A DNA stretch of 64,000 bases from Acetobacter lovaniensis (GCF_014207635.1 NZ_JACHIE010000005.1:62001-126000), one strand, 5' to 3'. Shown: positions 26,959-37,473, counted from the stretch's first letter. The notes: generated by a model not told the origin, from the letters alone. Translations and numbers: made by a program.

Positions 26959-28007
26959 CTGCTGCCAAGACACGCGTGCCCGTAACCATTATCACCGGTT
27001 TTCTGGGCGCTGGTAAAACCACCCTGCTGCGGCACCTGCTCAGCCGGGCGCAGGGGCACCGCATTGCCGTGGTGGTGAATGAATTCGGCTCGCTCGGTAT
27101 TGATGGCGAAATCCTGCGCGGCTGCGGGGTGGAGGGCTGCCGCGAGGAAGACATTGTCGAACTGACCAATGGCTGTCTGTGCTGCACTGTAGCGGATGAC
27201 TTCCTGCCCACCATGGAAGCCCTGCTGGACCGGGCTGACCCACCCGAACATGTGGTGATCGAAACATCAGGGCTGGCTCTGCCCAAGCCCCTGCTCAAGG
27301 CGTTTGGCTGGCCCACGGTGCGTAACCGCATGACGGTAGATGGCGTTGTGGCCGTGGTGGATGCCCCCGCCGTAGCCGCCGGGCGCTTTGCGGATGACCC
27401 GCAGGCCGTGGAAGCACAGCGGGCCGAAGACCCCTCGCTGGATCACGACAACCCGCTGGCCGAGGTGTTTGAAGACCAGATCAACGCTGCCGATCTGGTG
27501 GTGCTGAACAAGACCGACCTGCTGGATGCAGCGCAACTGGCAACGGTGGAGCAGCATATTCGGGACAATGCCCCCCGCCCTGTGCAGATTGTGCGGGCAA
27601 CGGAAGGCAGGGTAGACCCCGCCGTGCTGCTGGGTATTGGTGCTGCGGCCGAGAGCGACCTTGCTGCCCGCCCATCCCACCACGATGCGGAAGATGGCGA
27701 GCACGAGCATGATGATTTTGAAAGCTTTGTGGTAGCCGTACCCGAGCAGCACAGTGTGGATGAGTTCCTGACCACCTTGCAAAACACGGCTCGCAGCTTT
27801 GACGTGCTGCGTATGAAAGGCTTTGCAAGCGTTGCAGGCAAACCCATGCGTCTGGCCGTGCAGGGGGTGGGTAGCCGCTTCCGGCACGAATTCGACCGTC
27901 CCCTCGGTGCCGGGGAGGACCGTACGGGCCGCATTGTGGTCATCGGTCAGAAAGGGCTGAACGCTCCGGCCATTGCCACCGCTCTTGCGGGCCATCTGGC
28001 CGCGTAA
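26955..28007 (+). CDS. cobW: CobW GTPase
   Basis: 350-residue P-loop GTPase of the COG0523/CobW family, thought to deliver cobalt to the CobNST chelatase. The G1 loop is GFLGAGKT at residues 15-22, the metal-binding CLCC is at residues 74-77, and the NKTD G4 motif is present. A His/acid stretch (HHDAEDGEHEHDD) precedes the C-terminal CobW_C domain and is a likely metal-binding loop. It is coupled to DUF1636 by ATGA, and cobN follows after 14 bp. A zinc-chaperone identity is less likely given this context. Confidence 0.94.
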   Translation: MTAAKTRVPVTIITGFLGAGKTTLLRHLLSRAQGHRIAVVVNEFGSLGIDGEILRGCGVEGCREEDIVELTNGCLCCTVADDFLPTMEALLDRADPPEHVVIETSGLALPKPLLKAFGWPTVRNRMTVDGVVAVVDAPAVAAGRFADDPQAVEAQRAEDPSLDHDNPLAEVFEDQINAADLVVLNKTDLLDAAQLATVEQHIRDNAPRPVQIVRATEGRVDPAVLLGIGAAAESDLAARPSHHDAEDGEHEHDDFESFVVAVPEQHSVDEFLTTLQNTARSFDVLRMKGFASVAGKPMRLAVQGVGSRFRHEFDRPLGAGEDRTGRIVVIGQKGLNAPAIATALAGHLAA

Positions 28008-28021
28008 GGGAGTTTACGGGC

Positions 28022-31000
28022 ATGCACCTTCTGGTCCGCGAAAACCGGACACTGGATGAACAGGACACAGCCGAAGATCTGGGCCTGCCCGGTGCGGATA
28101 TTGTTGTTCTGTCCTTTACAGAGAGCGATCTGCTGGGGCTGGGCCATGCGGCACAGCAGATGCGCGGGCAGGTGCAGGCCCGCTTACCATCCGTTCAGGT
28201 GACAAGTCTGGCCCGCCTGCGGCATCCCATGTCGATCGACCTGTATGTGGAAAATACCCTGCAGGGTGCCAGATGTGTGGTGGTGCGTCTGCTGGGTGGG
28301 CTGGATTACTGGCGTTACGGGGCGGAGGAACTGGCCGCGTGGGCGCGCGAACAGGCTGTGCCTGTCGTGTTTCTGCCCGGCCATACCGGGTGCGGTGGGG
28401 CCGGGCAGCCAGCGGGGGGGGCGGCGGATGATGCCCGTCTGGCCGAACTGTCCTACGGTGTGCAGGCCGCCCAACGGCAGCGCCTGAACGGCTTTTTCGC
28501 CCAAGGTGGGCCAGATAACATGGCTGCAGCCCTGCGGCTTATGTCAGCTCTTGCCGGATATGGGGAGGATGACGGCGCAAAGCCCGAGCCTTTGCCCACA
28601 TGGGGTGTTTACCGTACATATCCGGCAGCCGGGGAGCAGGCGGTCTGTTCGGCGGTACTGGTTTTTTACCGAGCACACCTTCAGGCATCGGACATGGCGG
28701 GGGTGGAGCGTCTGGCCGAGGTGCTGGCTGGGCAGGGCTGCACCGTGGCGGTGCTGTTTGTGACATCCCTCAAGGACCACGGCGTTGCGCAGGGCGTTGC
28801 TGAGCATTTGCGCCGTACAAAGCCCGATGTGGTGTTGAATGCCACCTGTTTTTCCGCTCGTGGGGGGCTGGGGAGTTCCCCGCTGGATGCGGCGGCTGCG
28901 CCCGTGTTGCAGGTGCTCCAGCCGGGCTGCACGGAGGCTTTGTGGGCCAAAAGCGCGCGCGGGCTGGGGCGCTCGGACCTTGCTATGCAGGTTGTTCTGC
29001 CAGAACTTGATGGAACAATCGCTACATTTCCCATTTCCTTCCGTCAGGATGCGGCTCCGGGGTTGCCCGCCCAGCGTGTGGCGTATGATGCTGGCATTGC
29101 CATGGTGGCGGCGCGGGCCATGGCATGGGCGCGGTTGCGGCATACGCCTGTAGAGCAAAAACGGGTTGGTATTGTACTCTCCGACTACCCCGGCGCAGGG
29201 CTGGAGCAGGGCAGCGCGCATGTGGCTCATGCCGTTGGTCTGGATGGTTTTGCCAGCCTGCACAACATTATGGAGCATATGCAGCAGCAGGGGTACCAAC
29301 TGGGGGAGCAGCCGGTGCCAGCCGCGCAGGAACTTGCTTGCCTTATGGTCCAGTCTCCCCCGCAGGCCGTTTTATCTCTGGCAGATTATAAAGCTTTAAG
29401 CGCGGAACTGCCGCCGGACTTCATGGCCACCATTGCGGACGCATGGGGCCCGCCAGAGCAGGATGCAGCGGTAAGGGATGGCGCATTCCACCTGCGTTAC
29501 GTGGCTTTGGGTGCCATAACCCTTGCCGTGCAGCCCGACCGAGGAAAAACCGCAGAGCGTAAAGCCACTTATCACGACCCGGACCAGCCACCGTGCCACG
29601 CCTATGTGGCGTTTTACCTCTGGCTACGCCGCAGCCAAAAACTGGATGCACTGGTGCATCTGGGCACACACGGCACGCTGGAATGGCTGCCGGGCAAGGC
29701 CACGGCTCTTTCCCCGCTCTGCGCGCCTGCGGTGCTTACGGGGGATATGCCGGTCATTTATCCCTTTATTGTCAATAATCCGGGGGAGGCCGCTGCTGCC
29801 CGCAGGCGTCTGGGGGCCGTAACCATCGGGCATATGACGCCCCCGGTCATGCAGGCCAGCCTGTCGGGTGAAATGCAGGAACTCGAACGCCTGATTGATG
29901 AATATGCGGAGGCCGATGGGCTGGACCCCCGCCGTGGTGCCCTGCTGCGGGCGGATATTCTGGAACGTGCAACCCGTACGGGTGTTCTGGCCGAAAGTGG
30001 TGTCAGGCCCGGCGAGTTGGATGAGACAGAAGCACTGGCACGGCTGGATGCGTATCTGTGCGATGTCAAGGACCTGCAAATCCGTGACGGGTTGCATGTT
30101 TTTGGCAAAACAGCACCGCGCTGCATGGCTCTTGTGCAAACCATTGCACAGGCCTGTGCCCGGCAGGGGGACCAGACATTTGTGGCCGATGTTACGCAAC
30201 GCATAAAGCAGTGCGGCACGGCGGAAATGCACGCCCTGCTGGCAGCTCTGGCAGGGCAGCCGGTGGCAGCTGGGCCCGCTGGCGCCCCCACGCGTGGGCG
30301 TATTGACGTGCTGCCAACCGGGCGCAACCTTTTTACTGTGGACCCGCGTGCCCTGCCAACACCGTCTGCCGTGGTGCTGGCGACCCGGATGGAGCAGGTC
30401 CTGCTGACCCGCCACCTGCAGGAACACGGTGAACCCCTGACCAGACTTGTTATGGATATGTGGGGCTCAGCCAGCCTGCGCACGGGGGGGGAGGATCTGG
30501 CTCTGGCCCTGCGCCTTATGGGGGTGGAGGTGCAGCGCACTGCCAGCACGGGCCATGTGTGCGGGTTTGAGGTCATTCCCCTCCCCGTGCTGGACCGGCC
30601 GAGGGTGGATGTCACGCTCCGTATTTCCGGCCTGTTCCGGGACGCCTTTGGCGAGCAGATTGCCCTGTTCGATCAGGCGGTCAGCGCAGTTGCTGCCCGG
30701 CGTGAACCTGATGACTGGAACCCCCTTGCAGCACAGGCCCGTGGGTTGGAAGGGCAGGCCCGTAAACGGGCTACCGCACGTATTTTTGGTGCCGCCACAG
30801 GAAGTTACGGTACCGGGGTGGAGGACCATCTGCTCCACGGCACATGGCATAACCGTGAAGAACTGGGGGCCGCATGGCTGGAAGGTTCCTCGTGGATGTA
30901 TGGTGGCGGACGGGATGGCACGCGCGATCAGGCTGCCCTGTCCACCCTGCTGGGGCGGGCGGAAACCGTCCTGCACGTGCAGGACAATGCCGAAACCGAC

Positions 31001-31462
31001 TTGCTGGAGAGCCCCGATATTGCCGCGCATGAAGGGGGGCTGGCCGCCGCCAGCCACATGGCGGGGGGCGCGCCTGCGGTTCTGCATGGAGATACCTCCC
31101 GCCCACAGTCCCCCCGCCTGCGCGGCACAGCAGATGAGGTTGCCCGCATTGTGCGGGGCCGTCTGGCCAACCCGCAATGGATAAAAGGCATGCAGCAGCA
31201 CGGATATGCTGGTGCCGCCGAACTGGCGCGCGGGCTGGACGCGCTGCATGGTTTTGCCGCCACCATGCCCCAGCGCTTTGACCCGCAGTTTGATCTGGTG
31301 TTTGCCGCAACACTGGGGAATGCGGAATGTGATGATTTTTTGCGTCAGGCCAACCCCGCGGCAAGGGAGGCCATGCGCCAGCGCTTTAAAGAGGCCATGC
31401 GGCGTGGTCTGTGGCACCCACGCGGTAACAGCGTGGCCTGTGTGCTGGATGAGGGTGAATAA
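28022..31462 (+). CDS. cobN: Cobaltochelatase subunit CobN
   Basis: Large subunit of the ATP-dependent aerobic cobaltochelatase that inserts Co2+ into hydrogenobyrinic acid a,c-diamide. 1146 residues, somewhat shorter than the roughly 1270 of Pseudomonas denitrificans CobN. The BchH/CobN-family stretches VHLGTHGTLEWLPGKA and YPFIVNNPGEAAAARRR lie in the middle, and GTGVEDHLLHGTWHNREEL, ARGLDALHG further on. The partner subunits CobS and CobT (chelatase) are not in the window. It sits 14 bp after cobW and 3 bp before cobB. Confidence 0.96.
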   Translation: MHLLVRENRTLDEQDTAEDLGLPGADIVVLSFTESDLLGLGHAAQQMRGQVQARLPSVQVTSLARLRHPMSIDLYVENTLQGARCVVVRLLGGLDYWRYGAEELAAWAREQAVPVVFLPGHTGCGGAGQPAGGAADDARLAELSYGVQAAQRQRLNGFFAQGGPDNMAAALRLMSALAGYGEDDGAKPEPLPTWGVYRTYPAAGEQAVCSAVLVFYRAHLQASDMAGVERLAEVLAGQGCTVAVLFVTSLKDHGVAQGVAEHLRRTKPDVVLNATCFSARGGLGSSPLDAAAAPVLQVLQPGCTEALWAKSARGLGRSDLAMQVVLPELDGTIATFPISFRQDAAPGLPAQRVAYDAGIAMVAARAMAWARLRHTPVEQKRVGIVLSDYPGAGLEQGSAHVAHAVGLDGFASLHNIMEHMQQQGYQLGEQPVPAAQELACLMVQSPPQAVLSLADYKALSAELPPDFMATIADAWGPPEQDAAVRDGAFHLRYVALGAITLAVQPDRGKTAERKATYHDPDQPPCHAYVAFYLWLRRSQKLDALVHLGTHGTLEWLPGKATALSPLCAPAVLTGDMPVIYPFIVNNPGEAAAARRRLGAVTIGHMTPPVMQASLSGEMQELERLIDEYAEADGLDPRRGALLRADILERATRTGVLAESGVRPGELDETEALARLDAYLCDVKDLQIRDGLHVFGKTAPRCMALVQTIAQACARQGDQTFVADVTQRIKQCGTAEMHALLAALAGQPVAAGPAGAPTRGRIDVLPTGRNLFTVDPRALPTPSAVVLATRMEQVLLTRHLQEHGEPLTRLVMDMWGSASLRTGGEDLALALRLMGVEVQRTASTGHVCGFEVIPLPVLDRPRVDVTLRISGLFRDAFGEQIALFDQAVSAVAARREPDDWNPLAAQARGLEGQARKRATARIFGAATGSYGTGVEDHLLHGTWHNREELGAAWLEGSSWMYGGGRDGTRDQAALSTLLGRAETVLHVQDNAETDLLESPDIAAHEGGLAAASHMAGGAPAVLHGDTSRPQSPRLRGTADEVARIVRGRLANPQWIKGMQQHGYAGAAELARGLDALHGFAATMPQRFDPQFDLVFAATLGNAECDDFLRQANPAAREAMRQRFKEAMRRGLWHPRGNSVACVLDEGE

Positions 31463-31465
31463 CGC

Positions 31466-32815
31466 ATGACAACACGGGCCATTATGGTCGCCGCCCCACG
31501 GTCTGGCGGGGGCAAGACAACGCTTACACTGGCCCTGCTGGCAGCGTTTGGCAGGCGGGGTTTGCGGGTTGGTGCGGTCAAAACTGGACCGGATTACATA
31601 GACCCGGCTTTTCATGCCGCCATTACGGGCCGTCCGGGCCTTAATCTGGATAGCTGGTGCATGCCCGATGCCCTGCTGGGCCGTGTTATGCAGGCCGCCT
31701 GTCAGGATGTGGATATTCTGGTCGTGGAATCGGCCATGGGGCTGTTTGATGGCTTATCCCTGCCCGACGGGCAGCGGGGAGCGCCGTCCGATATTGCAGC
31801 GCATTTTGGTATTCCTGTTCTGCTTGTGCTCGACATGTCGGGGCAGGGGCAGTCTGTGGGGCCAATCGCCAGGGGGTTTGCACAGTGGTCCCCCCATGTG
31901 CAGGTGAGCGGGGTTGTGCTTAACCGCGTGGCCTCTCCCCGGCATGAGCGGCTGGGGCGCGAGGCCGTGCAGGCCGCGCAGTTGCCCGTTTATGGCGCAT
32001 TGATGCGGCAGATGGAGCAAACCCTGCCAGAGCGGCATCTGGGGCTTGTGCAGGCGCGTGAGCATGGGAACTTGGCTGGCTGGCTGTCCGATCTGGCAGA
32101 CAAGGCCGAGCGTGAACTGGATCTGGATGGTATTCTGGCTTCTGCCCGGCCTTTGCAGGGCGGAGTGGGGGAGGATCTGCCCCCGACCGGCGTGCTGCCG
32201 CCACCGGGGCAGCGGATTGCCGTGGCGGATGATGCGGCTTTTTCCTTCCTGTATGGGCATCTGGCCCTGTTCTGGCGGCAGGCCGGTGCGGAGCTGGTGC
32301 CGTTTTCCCCTCTGGCGGATGAGGCTCCGGACCCATCCTGCACAGCCTGCTGGCTTCCCGGTGGTTACCCCGAACTCCATGCAGGTGTGCTGGCGGGGGC
32401 TGCCACCTTCCGTACCGGGTTGGCGCATTTTGCCCGCACACGGCCTGTGCACGGCGAATGTGGGGGCTTTATGGTGCTGGGGCAGGGGCTGGAAGATGCA
32501 CAGGGCGTACGGCATGGCATGGCAGGTTTGCTTGGCCACAGCACGTCTTTTGCGCGACGCAAGTTGAATCTGGGCTACCGTGAGGCCACTCTTGTAGCCG
32601 ATGGTGTTCTGGGTGCGCGTGGTGTGCGTTTGCGCGGGCATGAGTTCCATTATGCCACCGTGCTGGAGGAGGGGCAGGATGCCCCACTGGCCAGCCTGCG
32701 CTCTGGCATAGGTGAGGAACTGGGGATGTGTGGTGGCCAGCGTGGATTTGTGTCTGGCTCCTTTTTCCATGTGCTGGCCAGTGTGCCAGCGCCGATCACC
32801 ATGTCTTGCGCCTGA
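31466..32815 (+). CDS. cobB: Cobyrinate / hydrogenobyrinate a,c-diamide synthase
   Basis: Amidates side chains a and c of the corrin with glutamine and ATP. 449 residues. An N-terminal P-loop is PRSGGGKT at residues 11-18, followed by GPDYIDPAFH and LDSWCMP typical of CobB/CbiA. The C-terminal class I amidotransferase has HGECGGFMVLG with the nucleophile cysteine, and GHEFHYA late. It starts 3 bp after cobN. The name follows the P. denitrificans convention (cbiA in Salmonella). Confidence 0.96.
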   Translation: MTTRAIMVAAPRSGGGKTTLTLALLAAFGRRGLRVGAVKTGPDYIDPAFHAAITGRPGLNLDSWCMPDALLGRVMQAACQDVDILVVESAMGLFDGLSLPDGQRGAPSDIAAHFGIPVLLVLDMSGQGQSVGPIARGFAQWSPHVQVSGVVLNRVASPRHERLGREAVQAAQLPVYGALMRQMEQTLPERHLGLVQAREHGNLAGWLSDLADKAERELDLDGILASARPLQGGVGEDLPPTGVLPPPGQRIAVADDAAFSFLYGHLALFWRQAGAELVPFSPLADEAPDPSCTACWLPGGYPELHAGVLAGAATFRTGLAHFARTRPVHGECGGFMVLGQGLEDAQGVRHGMAGLLGHSTSFARRKLNLGYREATLVADGVLGARGVRLRGHEFHYATVLEEGQDAPLASLRSGIGEELGMCGGQRGFVSGSFFHVLASVPAPITMSCA

Positions 32816-32936
32816 ATTAAGGGGGTGGTGGTACGCCCGGCTTGTCGGCAAAGTGTCTGGAGCAGGGCGGGGCCGGTTTGTCTGGCCCGTCTGGTCGGTG
32901 TGAACAACGGACAGAGATGAAAAGAGGAGACAGGCC

Positions 32937-33515
32937 ATGCAGTCTTTTCCTGTATTGCTGGTAAGGCATGCTCCCGTGCTGCTGCCCGAAGGTGTCTGTT
33001 ACGGCAGGCAGGATGTGGCGTTACGTCCGGGATGGGAAAAAATCGTGTCCGGGCTTTCTGTTCTGGCCAAGGGGGCGGTCTGCCGTGTGCTGTATAGTTC
33101 GCCAGCACAACGTTGCCGGGATATGGCGCAACGTCTGGCATTGGCAACCGGTATGGAACTGCGGGTGGACCCAAGGCTGGCCGAACTGGACTTTGGCCGC
33201 TGGGAAGGGCTGCGCTGGCAGGATATCGAGCGCAGGCAACTGGATGAATGGGCCAGGGACCCATCCAGCTTTGCCCCGCCGGAGGGGGAGAGCGGTCTGG
33301 CGCTCTGCCACCGTATTACCGACTTCTGGCAGGATATGCACCGTAAAGGGGAGGCCGCGTGTGTGCTTTCACACGGCGGGCCGCTGCGTATTCTCAGCGC
33401 ACTGGCGGCGGGGGAGCAGCCGGAACTGCTGGCCCCTTCCATGCCGCAGGGCTTTGCCCGGTTGTTTATGGTGGAGCAGGCCGCTACCCGCCCGGCCCTG
33501 CACCCTGTTGGGTGA
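32937..33515 (+). CDS. Histidine phosphatase-family protein, probable alpha-ribazole phosphatase
   Basis: 192 residues. The phosphohistidine motif LLVRHAPV is at about residues 7-14, AELDFGRWEGLRW in the middle, and the second histidine in CVLSHGGPLRI. These match the CobC (Salmonella) branch of histidine phosphatases, which removes phosphate from alpha-ribazole-5'-phosphate or from adenosylcobalamin-5'-phosphate. It has RHAP in place of the canonical RHGE/Q. A good AGAGGAGA site precedes the ATG. It is 121 bp after cobB and 44 bp before cobO. Symbol left blank because cobC is used for a different gene in this naming. Confidence 0.82.
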   Translation: MQSFPVLLVRHAPVLLPEGVCYGRQDVALRPGWEKIVSGLSVLAKGAVCRVLYSSPAQRCRDMAQRLALATGMELRVDPRLAELDFGRWEGLRWQDIERRQLDEWARDPSSFAPPEGESGLALCHRITDFWQDMHRKGEAACVLSHGGPLRILSALAAGEQPELLAPSMPQGFARLFMVEQAATRPALHPVG

Positions 33516-33559
33516 GCCGACCGTACACACGCATTGGACAGATAGAGAATACCAAAACC

Positions 33560-34186
33560 ATGAGTAACGAGCAGCACAATACGCCAGAGCACGACGCCGA
33601 ACGCCATAAGGAAAAAATGCGCAAACGCAAGGCAGTGCAGGATAAGGAGGTCGCCAGCAAAACCGGGGAAAAAGGCCTGCTGCTGGTTAATACAGGGCCG
33701 GGCAAGGGCAAGTCCACGGCAGCCTTTGGGCTTGCACTGCGCATGCTGGGCTATGACCGGCGCGTGGTGGTGGTGCAGTTTATCAAAGGGGCATGGCATA
33801 CGGGTGAGCGCCGGGCACTCGAACGCTTTGGCGATCTGGTGGAATGGCACAGCATGGGCGAAGGGTTTACGTGGGAAACACAGGACCGCGCGCGGGATGT
33901 GGCGGCGTGCGAACGCGCATGGGCCGTGGCGGTGCAGGCACTGGCCCGGCCGGATGTTGCCCTTGTGGTGCTGGATGAACTGAATGTCGCCCTGCGCTAC
34001 GAGTACCTGGATATAGAGCAGGTGCTGGCGGATATTAACGCCCGACCACAAAGCCAGCATGTTGTGGTAACGGGCCGTAACGCCAGACAGCCCATTCTGG
34101 ACGCGGCTGATCTGGTCACGGAAATGACATTGGTCAAGCATCACTTCAAGGCCGGGATCAAGGCGCAGGAAGGCGTGGAGTTTTGA
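33560..34186 (+). CDS. cobO: Cob(I)yrinic acid a,c-diamide adenosyltransferase
   Basis: Transfers the adenosyl group from ATP to the corrin cobalt. 208 residues; the P-loop GPGKGKST is at residues 46-53, with [18 protein letters not shown] and [14 protein letters not shown] as further CobA/CobO motifs. The ATG at 33560 starts [16 protein letters not shown], as expected for the family. Its stop overlaps the cobQ start, implying translational coupling. Confidence 0.96.
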   Translation: MSNEQHNTPEHDAERHKEKMRKRKAVQDKEVASKTGEKGLLLVNTGPGKGKSTAAFGLALRMLGYDRRVVVVQFIKGAWHTGERRALERFGDLVEWHSMGEGFTWETQDRARDVAACERAWAVAVQALARPDVALVVLDELNVALRYEYLDIEQVLADINARPQSQHVVVTGRNARQPILDAADLVTEMTLVKHHFKAGIKAQEGVEF

Positions 34187-35727
34187 GCGCTCGCGTTCTT
34201 ATGGTGCAGGGCACAGGCTCAAGCGTTGGCAAATCCACACTGGTTGCGGGGCTGGCGCGGGCTCTGGTGCGGCGGGGGCTGCGGGTATTGCCCTTTAAGC
34301 CACAGAACATGTCCAACAATGCCGCCGTTACACTGGATGGTGGAGAAATCGGGCGGGCACAGGCCCTACAGGCCCGAGCCTGTGGTGTGCCGCCCATGGC
34401 GGACATGAACCCGGTTTTGCTGAAACCACAGGGCGAGACCGGGTCGCAGCTTGTTGTGCGTGGCCAGCGGGTGGATACGGTGGAAGCCCGGCATTACCAG
34501 AGCCGCAAAGAGCAGCTTATGCCGCAGGTTCTGCAAAGTTTTAAAAATCTGGCGGCCGGTGCGGATATTGTTCTGGTGGAGGGAGCGGGGTCTGCCTCCG
34601 AAGTTAATCTGCGGCGGCACGATATTGCCAATATGGGCTTTGCCCGCGCCGTGCAGGCACCTGTTGTGCTGGTAGGGGATATTGACCGAGGCGGCGTGAT
34701 TGCCAGCCTTGTGGGTACACAGGTTGTGTTGCAGCCAGAAGATGCAGAGCGGATCAAGGGGTTTGTGGTCAACCGTATGCGTGGGGACCCGACCCTGTTT
34801 GCCGATGGTATGCAGTTTGTTGCCCAAAAAACCGGCTGGCAGGCACTTGGGTTGGTACCTTACCTGCCTGATGTCCATGATCTGCCCGCCGAGGATGCCG
34901 CCGACCTCATGGATACCCTGCGGGCAAGGCGGTTGCAGGGCCGAGTGGGGGATACGCAACCAGAACCCCGCTTGCGCGTGGTTGTGCCCATATTACCCAT
35001 GATTGCAAATTTTGATGACCTGGATCCACTCTGTGCCGAACCGGGGGTCGAGGTTATTCCTGTTATGGAAGGGGAGGCTCTGCCTCAGGCCGATATTATT
35101 CTGCTGCCCGGCTCCAAAGCTACTCTGGCGGATCTGGCGTGCCTGCGCGCGCGTGGCTGGGCCGAGCGTATTGTAGAACATGCGCAAAAAGGCGGTGTGG
35201 TTATGGGTATTTGCGGTGGCTACCAGATGCTGGGCCATAGCGTTGCCGACCCGCACGGCACGGAAGGCCCGCCCTGCACGGCGCAGGGGCTTGGGCTGTT
35301 ACCCATCCACACTGTTCTGGGGGATGATAAAAAGCTTGAATACGGCAAGGGTTTTCTGGATCAAGGTGGTCAGCCTGTTGTAGGGTACGAAATGCATCTG
35401 GGGCACACTCACAGGCCGGAAGGCTTTACCCCTCTCCTGTGGCTGAACGGGCAGGCCGAAGGGTGCGTGTCGGGGAATGGCCGGGTCTGGGGAACATACC
35501 TGCATGGCGTGTTTACACACCGTGCGGCCCGGCTGGCCTTGCTCGAACGTGCTGCAGGTGCTGCGTTTGCACCAGAGGGAATATGGGCGCAGGCCGGGCA
35601 GACCCTGCCGGACACGCATGATGGTGTAGTGGATGCCGCACTGGACCATCTGGCCGATCATCTGGAACGGCATATGGATATAGACGCTCTTCTGGCACTG
35701 GCCAGTCCGCCGGTTTACGCTGCGTGA
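34183..35727 (+). CDS. cobQ: Cobyric acid synthase
   Basis: Amidates side chains b, d, e and g of adenosylcobyrinic acid a,c-diamide. About 514 residues. An N-terminal P-loop is GTGSSVGKS at residues 10-18, with [10 protein letters not shown] following, and a C-terminal amidotransferase has [11 protein letters not shown] and YLHGVFTH. The start is set at TTG 34183 because it restores the usual ARVLMVQG opening, overlaps the cobO stop (TTGA) and has AGGAAGG 9 bp upstream; an ATG at 34201 would cut the first beta strand. Confidence 0.95.
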   Translation: MSARVLMVQGTGSSVGKSTLVAGLARALVRRGLRVLPFKPQNMSNNAAVTLDGGEIGRAQALQARACGVPPMADMNPVLLKPQGETGSQLVVRGQRVDTVEARHYQSRKEQLMPQVLQSFKNLAAGADIVLVEGAGSASEVNLRRHDIANMGFARAVQAPVVLVGDIDRGGVIASLVGTQVVLQPEDAERIKGFVVNRMRGDPTLFADGMQFVAQKTGWQALGLVPYLPDVHDLPAEDAADLMDTLRARRLQGRVGDTQPEPRLRVVVPILPMIANFDDLDPLCAEPGVEVIPVMEGEALPQADIILLPGSKATLADLACLRARGWAERIVEHAQKGGVVMGICGGYQMLGHSVADPHGTEGPPCTAQGLGLLPIHTVLGDDKKLEYGKGFLDQGGQPVVGYEMHLGHTHRPEGFTPLLWLNGQAEGCVSGNGRVWGTYLHGVFTHRAARLALLERAAGAAFAPEGIWAQAGQTLPDTHDGVVDAALDHLADHLERHMDIDALLALASPPVYAA

Positions 35728-35760
35728 TGGCAAAGGGGTGTATGCCCCGCACTGTACGGG

Positions 35761-36399
35761 CTAGCGGGCAATCCATTTGCGGCGTGCGGGGTTGCGCTGT
35801 TCCCAGCCACGGCGTTCCAGCTCGGGTGAGCTGGCAGGTTCCAGCGGATAGCCAACGCACAGATAGGCCAGAAACTGCCATTCCGGGTTAATGCCCAGCA
35901 CCCTGTTGGCCTCTTTTGGGTCCAGAATGGAAACCCAGCCCACACCAATGCCCTGCGCGGTTGCTGCAAGCCAGAAGGTATGGATGGCCATAACGGCGGA
36001 CCATGTGGTGGTCTGGGGCATGGTGCCCCGGCCCAGTCCGCGGCCTTGCGTAGGGTTGGTTTCACAAAAAACGGCAATATGGTGGGGGGCATCGTCCAGC
36101 CCGGCCAGTTTGAGCGATGCGTAACGCTGGGCGTCGTCCCCGCCCCGTCCAGCCAGTTCACGCGCATTGCTGTGAGCAAAGTTCTCGCGGATCGCATGGC
36201 GGCGGGTCGGGCTATCCACTTTTACAAAGCGCCACGGCTCGCTTAGCCCCACGGAGGGGGCAAGACAGGCGGTTTCCAGCAGGTGTGCCAGAGTACGGTC
36301 GGGGAGTGGGTCTGTCCGGAAATGGCGCACATCCCTCCGCCATGTAAAAAGCTGCTCAAGTTCGGCTGCAAAAGCGGGGGAAAAGGAGGGTGCGTTCAT
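35761..36399 (-). CDS. bluB: 5,6-dimethylbenzimidazole synthase
   Basis: Oxygen-dependent conversion of FMNH2 to dimethylbenzimidazole, the lower ligand of B12. 212 residues of the nitroreductase fold with WRRDVRHFRTDPLP near the N-terminus and PSVGLSEPWRFVKV, typical of BluB. Aerobic lower-ligand synthesis fits the CobN route. The start ATG at 36399 overlaps the cobD stop (ATGA on the minus strand). It converges with cobQ. Confidence 0.95.
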   Translation of the reverse strand: MNAPSFSPAFAAELEQLFTWRRDVRHFRTDPLPDRTLAHLLETACLAPSVGLSEPWRFVKVDSPTRRHAIRENFAHSNARELAGRGGDDAQRYASLKLAGLDDAPHHIAVFCETNPTQGRGLGRGTMPQTTTWSAVMAIHTFWLAATAQGIGVGWVSILDPKEANRVLGINPEWQFLAYLCVGYPLEPASSPELERRGWEQRNPARRKWIAR

Positions 36400-37436
36400 G
36401 CTCCTATCATGCCGCCAAGTGCAGCGCACAGCAACCCGGCAATAAGCACGCCGCATGCACGCCGGTACAGGCGCAGCCCACGCTCCAGATCAGCCACACC
36501 GGCCCCGGACGTACCGCTGCCAATCCATGGGTCTTTGGTCATTTTGCCGCCATAGGAGCGCGGGCCTGCCAGCAGGGTGTTCAGGGCTGCGGCCATGGCG
36601 GCTTCCGGCCAGCCTGCATTGGGGGAGCGGTGGCGGGGCGCGTCGCGCTTTATGGTCCGCCAGATATGGGGCCATTGCTGCCGTGGAGCGGCCAGCATCA
36701 GGCACAGCGCAGCCAGACGGGAGGCAGGCAGGTTGATCAGGTCATCCAGTTTGGCCGCAGCCATGCCAAAGGCTCTGTAACGGGGGTTAAGATGGCCGAT
36801 CATGCTATCGGCCGTGTTGACACATTTGTAAAAAACCGCCCCCGGCAGGCCAAACAGGGCGGTCCAGAACAATGGGGCCACAATCCCGTCCGAAAAGTTT
36901 TCGGCCAGACTTTCCAATGCCGCGCGCACAACTGCGGCTTCATCCAGTGCACTGGTGTCGCGTCCTACAATCATGCTTACGGCGTTGCGGCCAGCAGACA
37001 GGCCATTGTGGCGCAGGGCTGTGCCCACAGCCTGCACATGTACCCATAGCGAGCGCTGCGCCACAAGCGTGCTGGCCAGCCCTGCCTGCACAAGCAGCAT
37101 GACAGGGGCGGGCAAAAGAGTATAACCCATCCCAAGCAGGCCCGCCGTAAGGGTAACGGGTATGGCAATAATCAGGGCCAGTGCCACAAAACCCAGTAAC
37201 CGCCGTGTGCGCTCGGATGTGTCCATCCTGTTCAGCACATGTTCGAGCCGGTCGATCAGCGCGCCAATCCACATAACGGGGTGGCCGATCATGTTCAGCA
37301 GGGGGGCCGGGTAACCCCAGGCGGCTTCCATGCCAGCGGCAAGGGCTGCCACTGGCAGGGTGATGGAGAGAGGGAAGAACAGCATGGGGGCGGGTATGAA
37401 CACTAGGCTGGCACAAAAGATCACGGACGCTACCAT
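36396..37436 (-). CDS. cobD: Adenosylcobinamide-phosphate synthase (CobD/CbiB)
   Basis: Membrane protein that attaches aminopropanol phosphate to adenosylcobyric acid. The family motifs GHPVMWIGALIDRLEH, NFSDGIVAPLFW and NTADSMIGH are present, with several hydrophobic segments. The start is uncertain: ATG at 37436 (MVASVIFCASLV) or ATG at 37385 (MLFFPLSITLPV). The first overlaps the start region of the divergent cobC; the second gives a more usual N-terminus. It is coupled to bluB at its stop. CbiB in Salmonella naming. Confidence 0.92.
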   Translation of the reverse strand: MVASVIFCASLVFIPAPMLFFPLSITLPVAALAAGMEAAWGYPAPLLNMIGHPVMWIGALIDRLEHVLNRMDTSERTRRLLGFVALALIIAIPVTLTAGLLGMGYTLLPAPVMLLVQAGLASTLVAQRSLWVHVQAVGTALRHNGLSAGRNAVSMIVGRDTSALDEAAVVRAALESLAENFSDGIVAPLFWTALFGLPGAVFYKCVNTADSMIGHLNPRYRAFGMAAAKLDDLINLPASRLAALCLMLAAPRQQWPHIWRTIKRDAPRHRSPNAGWPEAAMAAALNTLLAGPRSYGGKMTKDPWIGSGTSGAGVADLERGLRLYRRACGVLIAGLLCAALGGMIGA

Positions 37437-37473
37437 GCAGCATGCAGCACCGCCTAACGGTTTGTCCTCCACA

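Noticed and set aside
31754..32938. 394-residue minus-strand ORF opposite cobB
   Set aside because: Antisense frame with no recognisable domains.
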